Virus record (IMG/VR): IMGVR_UViG_3300032157_000216
Location: 1-63,785 of that record
Length of the DNA: 63,785 nucleotides
DNA from: a virus
Reading direction: 5' to 3' (one strand)
Shown here: piece by piece, positions 45,321 to 55,727 of the stretch
How the letters are laid out: each line of letters starts with the position of its first letter
Numbering within the stretch: the first letter of the stretch is position 1
Translations under genes and position numbers: made by a program
Notes under the pieces: model-generated
Told to the model about the DNA's origin: nothing
What the model saw: the letters and a program-made list of their open reading frames with translations, nothing else
The model's database searches: none

Positions 45321-47720
45321 TTACGGTGAAATTTCCATTATAGTAAATCTACCAATATTTGCCGTGCCACCATATGCAGCGGTTCCTGGCGTACCCGGAA
45401 CCCCATTAATAGTAATTGCTTGAGTTGCGTTAGGTCCCATTCTTCCAGAATATGTCCTTACAGTGGTTGAACCTGAAACCTGTGATGTTATTACATTAAA
45501 TTGTCTTCCTTCACCTGTGTTTGTAGTCCAACCTACCATCGAAGCACCGATACAAGTTGTACCATTAAATGTTGCTACTGTGGTATATAAATCAGTTGTA
45601 CTGGCTGTTGAATAGAACCCTGTAGAAGTTATAACAATGGTGCTTGTTGCCAATATCGGTGTAAAAGCTTGTGTCCAAATTTGTGTACCTTCTGTTGATA
45701 AGGGAGCGGTATTATCAAATGGTATTATTGTTCCTGCTACAGGTGTAAAATTCGAGAAAGGTATATTTCCAATAACTTGTTGAATTACTGTTCCGCTAGG
45801 AACCCAAGCAGTTCCTGTATAAGTTTCATTTCTACCAATGGTTGTATTGAAACGCATCATTCCAACTGTTGGAACTGCCGGACGCTGTGCAGTAGTTCCA
45901 GTTGGTAATGTTACTGATCCTGTTCCCGGTAATACTGGATCAGTTGTTACACCAACTGTAATGGAACCGGCAGCATTGATTACTGAAATTGCTGTACCAG
46001 CGGTAACAGTTTTATATTCAAAGGCAGTTGCACCTGTATTCACACCAACAATTTGATTTGCTATTCCTAATGTTGTTAAATTTGTACCACCATTTACTAC
46101 AGGTAGTGTTCCAGTAACATGAGTTGTAAGTCCAATCTTTCCATAGCTTGGTGCTGCACCGACTCCACCCGAAATTAAAGCATTACCAGTAGCTACATCT
46201 GCTAATTTCGATAATGCTGTTGTTGTTGATGCAAAAAGAATGTCACCAATTACATATACAGTTTGTCCGGTACCACCACTAACGGCATTTAAAGTTCCTG
46301 TAATAGTTAAATTCGGTGTCGAAGTTGGAGTTGTAATTGTGTTCGTAAGTCCAGTCGTTCCTGCAGCACTTGTTACTGTTGTAACTGTTCCGCCACCACC
46401 CGTTGCTGAAATTGTTGGATTACCTGCAACTCCATCACCATTGGTAATAGAAATTCCTGCACCAGCAGTTAATGTTCTATTTGCAAATGTACCTACTCCT
46501 GTTTTTGTTATTATTCCTACAGGAAGAGAATCAAGACTAGAAACAAGTGAATTTTGAAGAAAAGTTAAATGATAATATTCATCAATTGTTCCGCCTTGTA
46601 ATCCACCAAGTTCATTGTGAGGTGTAACTGCACCTCCGGTAAAGACTACATTAAATGCGCTACTAATTTCTGCAAATGTTGCTGTATTTCTCTCAATAAT
46701 TATACGACCAAGAAGAACTGCTGTTAATAATGTGTTTGGTGGATTCGGCGGCGGTTGGCTTGCTTGAGAATTAACTAAACTTGTATTAGTTATACCATAA
46801 ACAACATTTAACCCACCATCTGATGACAGATAAATCCAATGAGTACCAAAGGCTTTATTACTGAGATTCGCAAGTCCTGTATTTGGATTATTATATTGTG
46901 CATTATTTATTTGTGTCTGTCCGGGAACAGAAACCCAAGTTGTTGGATTACTTCTATACCAATATGTAAATGTATCACCGGTGGCAGTATTTTTCGCTGA
47001 GTACGAAAGTCGATCAATTCCTTCCCAAAATACACCATCACTAATAGCAAAATTTCTTGTTCCCGTTGCAGATATTGCAGCACCACTTTCATGCTGGAAA
47101 GGGTTTACTGTCTGAAATCTATTAATTATACCGACAAACGAATTATCAAGTTTAAGACGTGTCCACTGATTAATTGTAAGTGTTGTTCCACTACGATATA
47201 CCTGCCCTATAATAACCTTATTTGCGGTAAAGTCGGGACCTGCAATAGCAACAATCCTAATATTTCCACCATTATAATCAACAAAGATATTATTTAATGC
47301 ATTATCAATTAATGGAACAACAGGTGTTGCAGGAAAATCTAAGAAAAACAAACGACTTAAGGTCGAATCAACTGGGTGAATCATTCCTGTTCCACCAGAG
47401 ACAGCAATTGTTCCATCACCATTATCGGTAAATTCACCGCCGGTAAATGTTCCACGAGATCCCATAATATCTATAAAGTTTTGTATAGTCTTATAGGTAG
47501 ATCCCGGAAGATATAATGCATCAGTATAATTAGTCCATTGAATTCCTTGGAATACTTCAAATCTATCTAGATCAGTATTATATCTAATTGTTCCATTAAT
47601 GGCCGCAACCGGACGTTGGGCAGTTGTTCCTATTGAAATTTCTAAACCACCTGTGCCACCAATGGTTAATACATTGGTGGCATCAGGTGTGATAGTTTCT
47701 GTTGTGAAATTAAAATCCAT
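45321..47720 (-). CDS. Tail fibre/adhesin
   Basis: A 799-residue protein beginning MDFNFTTETITPDATNVLTI, with two copies of the phage motif GTTAQRP...G-RYNT...E...W, a globular middle (STYKTIQNFIDIMGSRGTFT, YWYRSNPTTWVSVPGQTQI) of possible sugar-binding type, and Gly/Thr/Ser repeats. The C-terminus (AYGGTANIGRFTIMEISP) is a compact head. AAGGG precedes the ATG. It shares the MDFNF N-terminus with the next gene upstream, suggesting the same attachment site. Confidence 0.8.
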   Translation of the reverse strand: MDFNFTTETITPDATNVLTIGGTGGLEISIGTTAQRPVAAINGTIRYNTDLDRFEVFQGIQWTNYTDALYLPGSTYKTIQNFIDIMGSRGTFTGGEFTDNGDGTIAVSGGTGMIHPVDSTLSRLFFLDFPATPVVPLIDNALNNIFVDYNGGNIRIVAIAGPDFTANKVIIGQVYRSGTTLTINQWTRLKLDNSFVGIINRFQTVNPFQHESGAAISATGTRNFAISDGVFWEGIDRLSYSAKNTATGDTFTYWYRSNPTTWVSVPGQTQINNAQYNNPNTGLANLSNKAFGTHWIYLSSDGGLNVVYGITNTSLVNSQASQPPPNPPNTLLTAVLLGRIIIERNTATFAEISSAFNVVFTGGAVTPHNELGGLQGGTIDEYYHLTFLQNSLVSSLDSLPVGIITKTGVGTFANRTLTAGAGISITNGDGVAGNPTISATGGGGTVTTVTSAAGTTGLTNTITTPTSTPNLTITGTLNAVSGGTGQTVYVIGDILFASTTTALSKLADVATGNALISGGVGAAPSYGKIGLTTHVTGTLPVVNGGTNLTTLGIANQIVGVNTGATAFEYKTVTAGTAISVINAAGSITVGVTTDPVLPGTGSVTLPTGTTAQRPAVPTVGMMRFNTTIGRNETYTGTAWVPSGTVIQQVIGNIPFSNFTPVAGTIIPFDNTAPLSTEGTQIWTQAFTPILATSTIVITSTGFYSTASTTDLYTTVATFNGTTCIGASMVGWTTNTGEGRQFNVITSQVSGSTTVRTYSGRMGPNATQAITINGVPGTPGTAAYGGTANIGRFTIMEISP

Positions 47721-47735
47721 TAATTAACCCTTAGT

Positions 47736-50384
47736 TTAGTTTGTTACTTCAGTCGTTTGAACTGTTGCAACCCAATTAATTGTTTTAGCAGCTTCACCAG
47801 TAACCTGAACAGCTAATGCACCAGTAGTAAGATTTACAGAAACTGTTGCATCCCATGGAGTATCTGTTTCTCCAATGGTTGTCTTAGATGGTGTTCCGAC
47901 AAATGTTACAGATCCTGTGGTAGTATCTTTCTTTGCAACTCCGAGGAATTTAAAGCCGGCGCCGCCACCGACGTCGTCTGTTCTACGACCACCCACATAA
48001 ATGTCAAAGACAAATAATGAATTATCAGGAAGAACAATTTGTTCTGTGAGTCCATCAAGGAATAATTCAGTTATTGTGGCATCTGTTGTAGCATTACGCA
48101 AAACATAAATACCGTGTTGTGCGTCACCAGGTACGGCAAAACTACCATTTGCATAAGCTTTTTGCCCATAAATTCGTGCAAATGCGCCATCTCCCTCAGC
48201 AAAACTACCTGTAGCTTCAGCTGTTGAACCAGAACCTATTGCTACTGCATTATCGCCAGTAGCAGAAGGAGAAACAGGAGTTACAGGGTTTTCTTTGTAA
48301 AGTTGAATTGCACCGCTTATATCATCTATTGTTAATGCACGGAAGGTTGGTTCAGCATCAACTCCTGTTGCCGGTCCTGCAAATACAGTATTGGCTACCT
48401 GTGTAAGTAGAGTGATAGATGCTGTTACATCACCTGTTGTTGCTACTGTTGGAACAGTTGTATAAATCGGAACTACAGAATCATCTGTTAAGATTACCGA
48501 CAATACACCAGTGTTATTGAATGTTACTACATTAGCACCATGAACAACAGATATACCTGGACCAGCAGATAATGTTTTATATTCGGCTGCTGTTGCTCCA
48601 GCATTTACACCAAGAACTTGATTTGCAGTTCCAAGAGCTGTTAATCCAGTACCACCACTTGCCACATTTAATGTTCCGGCTAATGTAATCACACCTGCTG
48701 ACGTTACTGGTCCACCAGATGTTGTCAATCCAGTTGTGCCACCCGAAACATCTACAGAAGTTACTGTTCCAACATTTCCTGCTGTACTAATTGTAATTGT
48801 TCCAGGACCATTAGTAATTGTGACACCAGTGCCAGCAGTAAGCGTATTTGGCACTGGAGCAAGACCGGTGGCACCAATAAGTACCTGTCCATCTGTTAAT
48901 GCAACACTTGTTAAATCACCAACATCATCAATATAAACAATACTAAATGGATCAAATCCTGAAACATTTATAATTCCAGGAATTTCTAAAATAGCTGGTA
49001 AACTTAATGTAACAGCACCGGTTGTTGGTGATACATCAATTTGACCCGGTGTTCCTGTTACTGATAATACACCTGTATTAGCAATCGTAATTGATCCGGA
49101 GGCACTTGTAATTCCGATACCTGCTCCTTGAGTTAAGGCTGCTGGTACATATGCACCACTGGTCTGACCTATAAGTACCTGGCCTGCCAAAGGTGCTGTT
49201 GTAGTTCCTGTACCACCCAATGTAGTTAATACAGGAGATGTTAAAGAAAATTCAGTTCCAGTTAATGTTAATCCAGTACCTGCGGTATAAGTTCCTGCGG
49301 CGGAGAATTGAGACCAAACAATAGATGTGGTACCTATTGTAATAGGACCTTGAGTTATTTGAGCCCAGGATGTTTTTCCATTAAGTGTTCCAGATTCAAC
49401 AAAAACAAAAGCACCGACTAATTCATCACCTGTATCAGAATCAGAAGACCTAACCCATGCACCTGCTGCTGCATCATAAATACCATTTTCCGTATCATTG
49501 GTTTGATTCTTAACAAGTACACGATTACCAGCTACAAGAACAATACCATCAACAGTTAATAAACCACCTGTTACTAAATCAATGTTTCCATCTGCTGCTG
49601 TAGTTGCTGCTATTACAGCTTCTTTGAAATTAAATCCTTGTGCAACGGCATCAACATAAGCTTTATTTGCAGCATCTGTTCCTGCTGTCGGTGCATCAGG
49701 TAAAGTAACAACTGTTCCAGTAGACATAACAAGACTACCAGTCATTGTATCACCATCGACATTTACATAAATATCGTCAAGTATTGTAGTAATATCACCG
49801 GAAACAACCGCAGATGTTGCTGTTACACGACCAAAAGTATCAGTTGTAATTTTTACAAATGCATCTATTACTGGAGTTCCTACTGTAGCAAGATTTATTG
49901 TTGGATTACCTAAAGTACCATCACCATTTGTTACAACTATATTGCCAGCCGTACCGGTAATTGTTACTGGTATAACACCACCAGCACCATCACTTACAAG
50001 AATGCCTGCCGGGCTATTAACAATATCAGTAAGACTTTCATCTAATGTAAGTGTGATTGTACCAGAACTTGTGATTGGTGAACCAGTAACTGTTATTCCA
50101 TCTGGACTGGCGATCGCAACAGAAGTTACTGTTCCTCCACCCGATGTCGGTTGAACCCAAGCAGTTCCATTATAATATTCAATTACATTTGACTCAGAAT
50201 TGTATCGAGTCATACCCGCAGCAGGAACCGCCGGTCTTTCTGCTGTTGTTCCTGAATTAAGTTTAAGAGCACCAGTGCCGACAACAGTTAGGACACCAGC
50301 CTGACCACCAAGTGGTGGAAGTGTTGTTACATCTAAGGTTTGAAGCCCACCACTAATCGTACCCGTATCAAAATTGAAATCCAT
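47736..50384 (-). CDS. Tail fibre with YadA-like head
   Basis: An 882-residue fibre: MDFNFDTGTISGGLQTLD attachment region, GTTAERPAVPAAGMTRYN motif, a long beta-repeat shaft with AGTDAANKAYVDAVAQG, YadA-like left-handed repeats (AVAIGSGSTAEATGSFAEGD), and a C-terminal head of about 130 residues, NGSFAVPGDAQHGIYVLR to VQTTEVTN. The last domain is shared with the 50397 gene. It would be trimeric; the head is the likely receptor-binding part. Confidence 0.85.
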   Translation of the reverse strand: MDFNFDTGTISGGLQTLDVTTLPPLGGQAGVLTVVGTGALKLNSGTTAERPAVPAAGMTRYNSESNVIEYYNGTAWVQPTSGGGTVTSVAIASPDGITVTGSPITSSGTITLTLDESLTDIVNSPAGILVSDGAGGVIPVTITGTAGNIVVTNGDGTLGNPTINLATVGTPVIDAFVKITTDTFGRVTATSAVVSGDITTILDDIYVNVDGDTMTGSLVMSTGTVVTLPDAPTAGTDAANKAYVDAVAQGFNFKEAVIAATTAADGNIDLVTGGLLTVDGIVLVAGNRVLVKNQTNDTENGIYDAAAGAWVRSSDSDTGDELVGAFVFVESGTLNGKTSWAQITQGPITIGTTSIVWSQFSAAGTYTAGTGLTLTGTEFSLTSPVLTTLGGTGTTTAPLAGQVLIGQTSGAYVPAALTQGAGIGITSASGSITIANTGVLSVTGTPGQIDVSPTTGAVTLSLPAILEIPGIINVSGFDPFSIVYIDDVGDLTSVALTDGQVLIGATGLAPVPNTLTAGTGVTITNGPGTITISTAGNVGTVTSVDVSGGTTGLTTSGGPVTSAGVITLAGTLNVASGGTGLTALGTANQVLGVNAGATAAEYKTLSAGPGISVVHGANVVTFNNTGVLSVILTDDSVVPIYTTVPTVATTGDVTASITLLTQVANTVFAGPATGVDAEPTFRALTIDDISGAIQLYKENPVTPVSPSATGDNAVAIGSGSTAEATGSFAEGDGAFARIYGQKAYANGSFAVPGDAQHGIYVLRNATTDATITELFLDGLTEQIVLPDNSLFVFDIYVGGRRTDDVGGGAGFKFLGVAKKDTTTGSVTFVGTPSKTTIGETDTPWDATVSVNLTTGALAVQVTGEAAKTINWVATVQTTEVTN

Positions 50385-50396
50385 TTTACATTTTCC

Positions 50397-51638
50397 TTAG
50401 TTTGTAATTTCTACTGTTTCTACCAATGCGAGCCAACGAATTATTTTAGAATTTTCCCCAGTAACAAGTATTCTAAGTGCTCCATTTACAGTATTAGCAT
50501 TTATATTTATATCCCAACTTGGATTTGACTCCGCTAACACTATTTTATTCACCGCTCCTTGAATTGTTGTTGTAGCTACACCCGAGCCTCTGTAAATAAC
50601 TCCAGAGGCTGTGTACCCTGCATGACCATCTCCTAAATCTGTCCTGTGTCCTGTTACGGTAATTTTGAAGGTCCAAGTTGAATTATCAGGTAAATTCAAT
50701 CGTACCGTACCACCAGTTCCATCAACAAAAAGTTCTTGTGGAATATTACTAGTGGTATTACCACGTAATAAATATCGACCAGTTTGAGCATCACCGTTAT
50801 TAGAAAATCTTCCACTAGCTTGAACTACGCCACCCGGTGTTCTAGCCAATGATTGAAGCCCAATAGCAAGCGAACCTTGTGCAGATGTTGCTGTTTCTGC
50901 TCCTGAACCTATTGCTACAGAATTTGTTGCGGCCGCTACAGGTGCTGTAAATCCATTAATCTTTTCATCATATAAATTAGCCTTGGTTGCTACAACCGCC
51001 CAAACAGCACCATCATAAAAATAAATTCCATCACCATTAGTAACCGCACGATCAATGTAAATCGCACCTAAGGTATCAGTTCCTGTAGGAACTCCCGAAC
51101 CTTCTCTGATACTCGGAGCACCACCTGCATTGATAACTTGCAAGGCATTCGTGACATTTCCTAAACCTACTTGTGATGGCGTAATAGAAATGCTAGAGGT
51201 AGATGCAGAAGTTATTATTCCTTTGTCATTTACTGTAAAAACTCCTACGGCTGAAGATGATCCGTATGTTGCTGGAATCACACTCGATAATGGAAGATCA
51301 ATATCAAAGGTTCCATCGATTGTGATTGGGCTCGGAGTCCCCGAAATAGAAATACTAGATCCTGAACTAATAAGTCCAATTGATGTTACAGTTCCACCGC
51401 CGCCGGTAACAGGAACCCATTCTCCATCTGAGCGTAAGAAGTTAGTTTGGACTGGGCCTGCTGCAGGAACAACACCGGGTATTGTAGATGAGAAACCATT
51501 TACAGTTACTAGAATATTTCCAGAACCGGTAATAGGACTATTGTCAATAATCAATGAGTCTGCATTAGTGCCGGCTGTGATAACTCCAACCGAAGTTACA
51601 GAGCCAGCTTTTAATAATTCGCTAACCTTAATTGCCAT
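50397..51638 (-). CDS. Tail fibre with YadA-like head, paralogue
   Basis: A 413-residue protein, a shorter fibre with VTATKANLYDEK-type insert, YadA-like NSVAIGSGAETATSAQGSL and a C-terminal head NNGDAQTGRYLLR to VETVEITN homologous to that of the 47736 gene. It precedes it in the transcript by 12 nt. GGAG lies about 15 nt before ATG 51638. The two may form alternative or stacked receptor-binding proteins. Confidence 0.82.
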   Translation of the reverse strand: MAIKVSELLKAGSVTSVGVITAGTNADSLIIDNSPITGSGNILVTVNGFSSTIPGVVPAAGPVQTNFLRSDGEWVPVTGGGGTVTSIGLISSGSSISISGTPSPITIDGTFDIDLPLSSVIPATYGSSSAVGVFTVNDKGIITSASTSSISITPSQVGLGNVTNALQVINAGGAPSIREGSGVPTGTDTLGAIYIDRAVTNGDGIYFYDGAVWAVVATKANLYDEKINGFTAPVAAATNSVAIGSGAETATSAQGSLAIGLQSLARTPGGVVQASGRFSNNGDAQTGRYLLRGNTTSNIPQELFVDGTGGTVRLNLPDNSTWTFKITVTGHRTDLGDGHAGYTASGVIYRGSGVATTTIQGAVNKIVLAESNPSWDININANTVNGALRILVTGENSKIIRWLALVETVEITN

Positions 51639-51682
51639 ATTATGCTAAATCTCCATTATTGTCAGGAAATGCCATAGATAGG

Positions 51683-52237
51683 TTACCATGGTGTGGTTCC
51701 CGCCGGGCTGAACAGTGGTGCCATGATCGAAACAACTTTGGGTGAATAGCACGTGGCAAACGGAAAGTAAGTGCCTGCCGCTAATACCACGGTGCGTTTC
51801 TCCACGCCATCGAGATATAGAGAAGTCGTGTTGGTGCCGAAGTTAAACGATACTCCCACCCGAACTGCTGCTGGTCCGTAGACAGATCCAGCATTAAACG
51901 AGCCGGTTGATCCGTCCCTATAATAAAAACCACCGGGCGAAAACAGGACATAAGTTCCACCCTTCGTAGTTTCCAAGCCATTACCCAACGCCGTGGTGGC
52001 GGTGCAAATGCCTACACCTAAATTGTTATTGGAACCGTCAGCGTCGGTGGCGAATTCTATATAAGGCCACCCCGAACTTTTCGTTCTGATACCTTTCACA
52101 CAGTTATTCGTAGACGCACCCCCGGTGGCAGTAGTATCTCCGTTACTCAAACTTAAATTGATACCTTTGTTTGCCGGGTCCCATGTATTGAGTGCTACTA
52201 TCGGAGTAAACCTGTATGGATTAACAATCATCGACAT
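51683..52237 (-). CDS. SPRY/concanavalin-like virion protein
   Basis: A 184-residue protein, MSMIVNPYRFTPIVALNTWD then NKGINLSLSNGDTTATGG, WPYIEFATDAD, NLGVGICTATT, GGFYYRDGSTGSFN, VRVGVSFNFGTNTTSLYLDG, a pattern of SPRY (B30.2) domains with the YYRDG and VGVSFNF strands. It is clearly more GC-rich than its neighbours. It starts directly after the stop of the 52238 gene. It is probably an adhesin or decoration protein, possibly gained by exchange. Confidence 0.75.
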   Translation of the reverse strand: MSMIVNPYRFTPIVALNTWDPANKGINLSLSNGDTTATGGASTNNCVKGIRTKSSGWPYIEFATDADGSNNNLGVGICTATTALGNGLETTKGGTYVLFSPGGFYYRDGSTGSFNAGSVYGPAAVRVGVSFNFGTNTTSLYLDGVEKRTVVLAAGTYFPFATCYSPKVVSIMAPLFSPAGTTPW

Positions 52238-55200
52238 TTAAACGTTTCCTATCAGAGTAACTTTCAAACCTTTGGCCGTACCATCTCCAACTTGATCAAC
52301 ATCTATAGTCATTTCATCATCATTTGCAAGGGCTGTTATTGAAAGCACTGGAAGTATAGCTGCTGTAAAACTAGTTTTTTCAGTATTATCTATTGTTAAT
52401 TTCGTACTAAAAACTGTTGTTCCATTTTGTTTTACATTCATTGTTAAGATTGTTCCACTAGTTTGAGCTGTAGTCAATGACCCACGAATAGATGTAAGCG
52501 TCATTGCATACGGCATACGGAAAGTTACCTTTGCAGTTCCAGTTGTAATTGCAGTTGTTTCATCACCACAAGCTACAATTATGGAATTTTTAATTAATTG
52601 ATCACCGGTATTTGTACCTGAACTTGATCCGCTAAAGTTACTTGCAGTTAATGTACTGGTAGATGATAAGGTTCCTGTCACTGCAAGACCGGCAGATGTC
52701 CATCGAGATTTTTCTACACCACCAATAGACATTGTTACATTACCAGCAGAGGGAAGAGCTAAACCAGAGGTAGTTTCGCCACTAAATGCATAACTTGGAA
52801 TAGCTATAGATGGTCCACTAGCACGCAACTTTCCAATAACTATTGTATCCCCGCCATCCCACCTCATAGCTTCTGAACCACCTGTAGAAATACTTACAAT
52901 ATTGCTTGCACTAGCATAAAGCCCGGTATTGGTACCACCTGTAAAAGCATATGTTGGTGCTGAATTTGTACCATTTGGTCCTCTAAAAGTTCCAAGTGTA
53001 ATAATATTGCCAGAAGCATCAAGTCGAAGTCTTTCTGTACCATTAGTAGTAAAACTAATAACATCTGCAGAATTCCAATACATACCTGTATTTGGATCAG
53101 TAGTAAAAGATAATGATGGTGCTGATACGGAACCAGCACCTAAAACAATATTTCCACCATTAGTAGGTGTTAAATCAATCCAACTGCCATTACGAATATA
53201 TAACTTATTATTTGTGGTGTCATAAACTATCGGAACATTACCAGTCAGACTCTGGGCCGGGGTGCCGGTAGGAGCGCCAGCGACAGTCGGAATTTCAAAA
53301 AATCCTCCAATAGCAGCATTAGCTAGAACAACACCTGTTCCATTAGCATATATATTTCCCCGAGCGGAAGTACCTGATCCTCCTGTAAACTGAATAGCAC
53401 CACCAAAAGCAGAACTACTTGTGCCTCCCACGATTGTCACAAGTCCGCCATTACCGACATTATTATTTGTTCCACCTTGAATTGTTACAATTCCAGGAGT
53501 GGAACCGGCCTGTCCTCCTTGAACTGTAACATTTCCTCCGGTTCCACTAGTACCAGCACCACCACCCAACAATGTTGCGGTACCACCAGAAGACGTTGTA
53601 TTAAGGGCATCGCCACCCCTCAATATGGCGGTACCACCAGGTCCGCCACCTGCATTGCCATTTCCACCAGAAAGAGTTATATTACCAGCATTGAATCCTG
53701 CGCCGCTTTGACCTCCTCTTACAATCGTATTACCACCTGCACCAGTGGCTCCACCTGTACCACCTGTAATAGTCACCCCGCCTCCAGCGTTGGCACTGGT
53801 GCTCGATGTTCCACCCGTTACAGTCGCATCACCACCTTGTGCTGCATTTGTACCTTGAACTGCTGTAGGAACGCCGGCACCTCCCGATGTATCAATCCAA
53901 GCTGTATTACCAATATTACGAATATATAACTTATTACCAGTTGAATCGTATATCATCGGTACTTGGCCGACGGCAAGATTTGCCGGGACACCAGTCGGAG
54001 TACCTGCAACAGCTGGAATAGTAATAAATCCACCGGTAGTGGTAGTTGCTAATGTACCACCAGATATACCGCCTATGTTTACATTTCCTCTTACACCACT
54101 AGATGCAGGAGCACCACCAAAAATCGAAATATTTCCGCCAACACCTGTCGTGCCGCCACCTTGTCCAGCAGTTAAAGTTATATTTCCTCCCGACGAGTTA
54201 GTACCACCAGTTCCACCAGTTAGAACTATATTACCGGCAGGACCTGTTCCAGATGCACCTGATGTAAGAATATTAACATGACCACTTGAACTTGCTCCAG
54301 TTCCCGATGGACCGCCTTGAAGATAAAGTGAACCACCTGTTACTGTAGACACAGAATTTCCGGGCTGTATAAATAAATCCGATACATTATTACCACTACC
54401 ATCCGGTGTTATTATTCCAGCAATTGACCCTGGAACACCTAATATTAGTCTGCCTCCTGCCGGTACCTTATTAAAAGAAAATCTTGCATCACCGGCAAAT
54501 ACACCACCATCATTAAACTGAACGTTTGTATTAGCACCACCTGGCGTACCTCCGCCGCCGGTTCCACTTGATGCTGCGGTAATTAATCCTTTCTCATTAA
54601 CAGTTATAGTTGCATTTGTAAATGTTCCTACATTTGCATTTGAATTTTTAAGAATTGTCGGAACTGTGCCTGTGCCTGTGCCTGTTACATCACCTGTTAA
54701 TGTAATTGATGATATACTAATATCATTCCAGAGTACCGGTAAACCGGGTCCCGCTGAAGTTAATACCTGCCCAGCAAGACCTGGATCTTCATCGAGTTCT
54801 AATTCACCAGTATTAAGAAGACCGAAATGTATAGTTTCGTTTACATCATCGGCCTTAATAAAAAATGAACCAGCCAATTGAAGTGTTGAATTATTACCAA
54901 CTATTCTTCCTCTAAGGTAGGCTGAATAAATTGCCGGATCCCTAACATTTTCATTATTGACAATAAATTGATCTTGTAGATCTCCACCACCATTTATTGC
55001 CTGTTGTCTGCCAGCTTGATATCCAATAAGTATATTGTTATCTCCGGTTACAACATCTCGACCAGTTTCTATACCAACAAAAACATTATTACTACCTGTT
55101 GTAGCATTACCACCAGCAAGTGCTCCAATTATAACATTTCCTGTACCACCCGAAAAGTTAACTCCTGCACTCGGACCAACAAAAATATTCTTATTACCAC

Positions 55201-55633
55201 TAAGTGAATCTATAAATATGTCGCTGACAGAAAATCTATCAGTTGAGTTTAACTGAAATGTAATTTGATTACCATTTATTATTAAATCTTCAGGATTTGC
55301 ATCTATTACTGCTGTACCAGTTCCTTCAATAATCAGCGAAGGTGTATGTATAATTAAATCTTCACCGTCAGTGTCAATAAATGCTGTTCCGGCAGCTTCA
55401 ACTGACATAGTTCCTGTATTAGGATCAAATTGAAATCTTGGATCTGATGTAATTCCAAGTCCAGTTCCAAAAGCAACCTCATTTAGTGGTAATACTCCAC
55501 CCCCACCACCAGATCCATTTGTTGCCGCAGTAATTCTACCTGCAGAATCTACAGTAAGGTTGGCCGATGAATAACTTCCCGGTGTAACTCCAGTATCTGT
55601 TAACTGATTACTTTGAATTTTTTGTTGTGCCAT
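52238..55633 (-). CDS. Large Gly-rich tail fibre (1131 aa)
   Basis: MAQQKIQSNQLTDTGVTPGS start; repeats SGGTGNVIIGALAGGNATTG and a long block of GG-ITLTGG/GTGGTNSSGG Gly-rich turns; then IYVSGG-type shafts. The last 110 residues KNSIIVACGDETTAITTGTA to GLKVTLIGNV form a head domain known from many phage structural proteins. It shares the TVDSTGRITSV-type opening with the 55728 gene. The late box at 55656 gives a leader with AGG. Confidence 0.85.
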   Translation of the reverse strand: MAQQKIQSNQLTDTGVTPGSYSSANLTVDSAGRITAATNGSGGGGGVLPLNEVAFGTGLGITSDPRFQFDPNTGTMSVEAAGTAFIDTDGEDLIIHTPSLIIEGTGTAVIDANPEDLIINGNQITFQLNSTDRFSVSDIFIDSLSGNKNIFVGPSAGVNFSGGTGNVIIGALAGGNATTGSNNVFVGIETGRDVVTGDNNILIGYQAGRQQAINGGGDLQDQFIVNNENVRDPAIYSAYLRGRIVGNNSTLQLAGSFFIKADDVNETIHFGLLNTGELELDEDPGLAGQVLTSAGPGLPVLWNDISISSITLTGDVTGTGTGTVPTILKNSNANVGTFTNATITVNEKGLITAASSGTGGGGTPGGANTNVQFNDGGVFAGDARFSFNKVPAGGRLILGVPGSIAGIITPDGSGNNVSDLFIQPGNSVSTVTGGSLYLQGGPSGTGASSSGHVNILTSGASGTGPAGNIVLTGGTGGTNSSGGNITLTAGQGGGTTGVGGNISIFGGAPASSGVRGNVNIGGISGGTLATTTTGGFITIPAVAGTPTGVPANLAVGQVPMIYDSTGNKLYIRNIGNTAWIDTSGGAGVPTAVQGTNAAQGGDATVTGGTSSTSANAGGGVTITGGTGGATGAGGNTIVRGGQSGAGFNAGNITLSGGNGNAGGGPGGTAILRGGDALNTTSSGGTATLLGGGAGTSGTGGNVTVQGGQAGSTPGIVTIQGGTNNNVGNGGLVTIVGGTSSSAFGGAIQFTGGSGTSARGNIYANGTGVVLANAAIGGFFEIPTVAGAPTGTPAQSLTGNVPIVYDTTNNKLYIRNGSWIDLTPTNGGNIVLGAGSVSAPSLSFTTDPNTGMYWNSADVISFTTNGTERLRLDASGNIITLGTFRGPNGTNSAPTYAFTGGTNTGLYASASNIVSISTGGSEAMRWDGGDTIVIGKLRASGPSIAIPSYAFSGETTSGLALPSAGNVTMSIGGVEKSRWTSAGLAVTGTLSSTSTLTASNFSGSSSGTNTGDQLIKNSIIVACGDETTAITTGTAKVTFRMPYAMTLTSIRGSLTTAQTSGTILTMNVKQNGTTVFSTKLTIDNTEKTSFTAAILPVLSITALANDDEMTIDVDQVGDGTAKGLKVTLIGNV

Positions 55634-55655
55634 ATGGTAAACCTATTGTTTTCTA

Positions 55656-55663
55656 TATTTATC
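55656..55663 (-). promoter_or_regulatory. Late promoter box GATAAATA
   Basis: 22 nt upstream of the 52238-55633 start. Confidence 0.65.
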
Positions 55664-55688
55664 AAAAATACAGAAATAAAGGATTCAC

Positions 55689-55713
55689 AAAAAAAGGCCC
55701 GAAGGCCTTTTTT
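55689..55713 (-). terminator. Rho-independent terminator
   Basis: GGCC-TTCG-GGCC flanked by A and T runs on both strands; ends the 55728-56921 gene. Confidence 0.9.
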
Positions 55714-55727
55714 GAAGCATATTAAAA

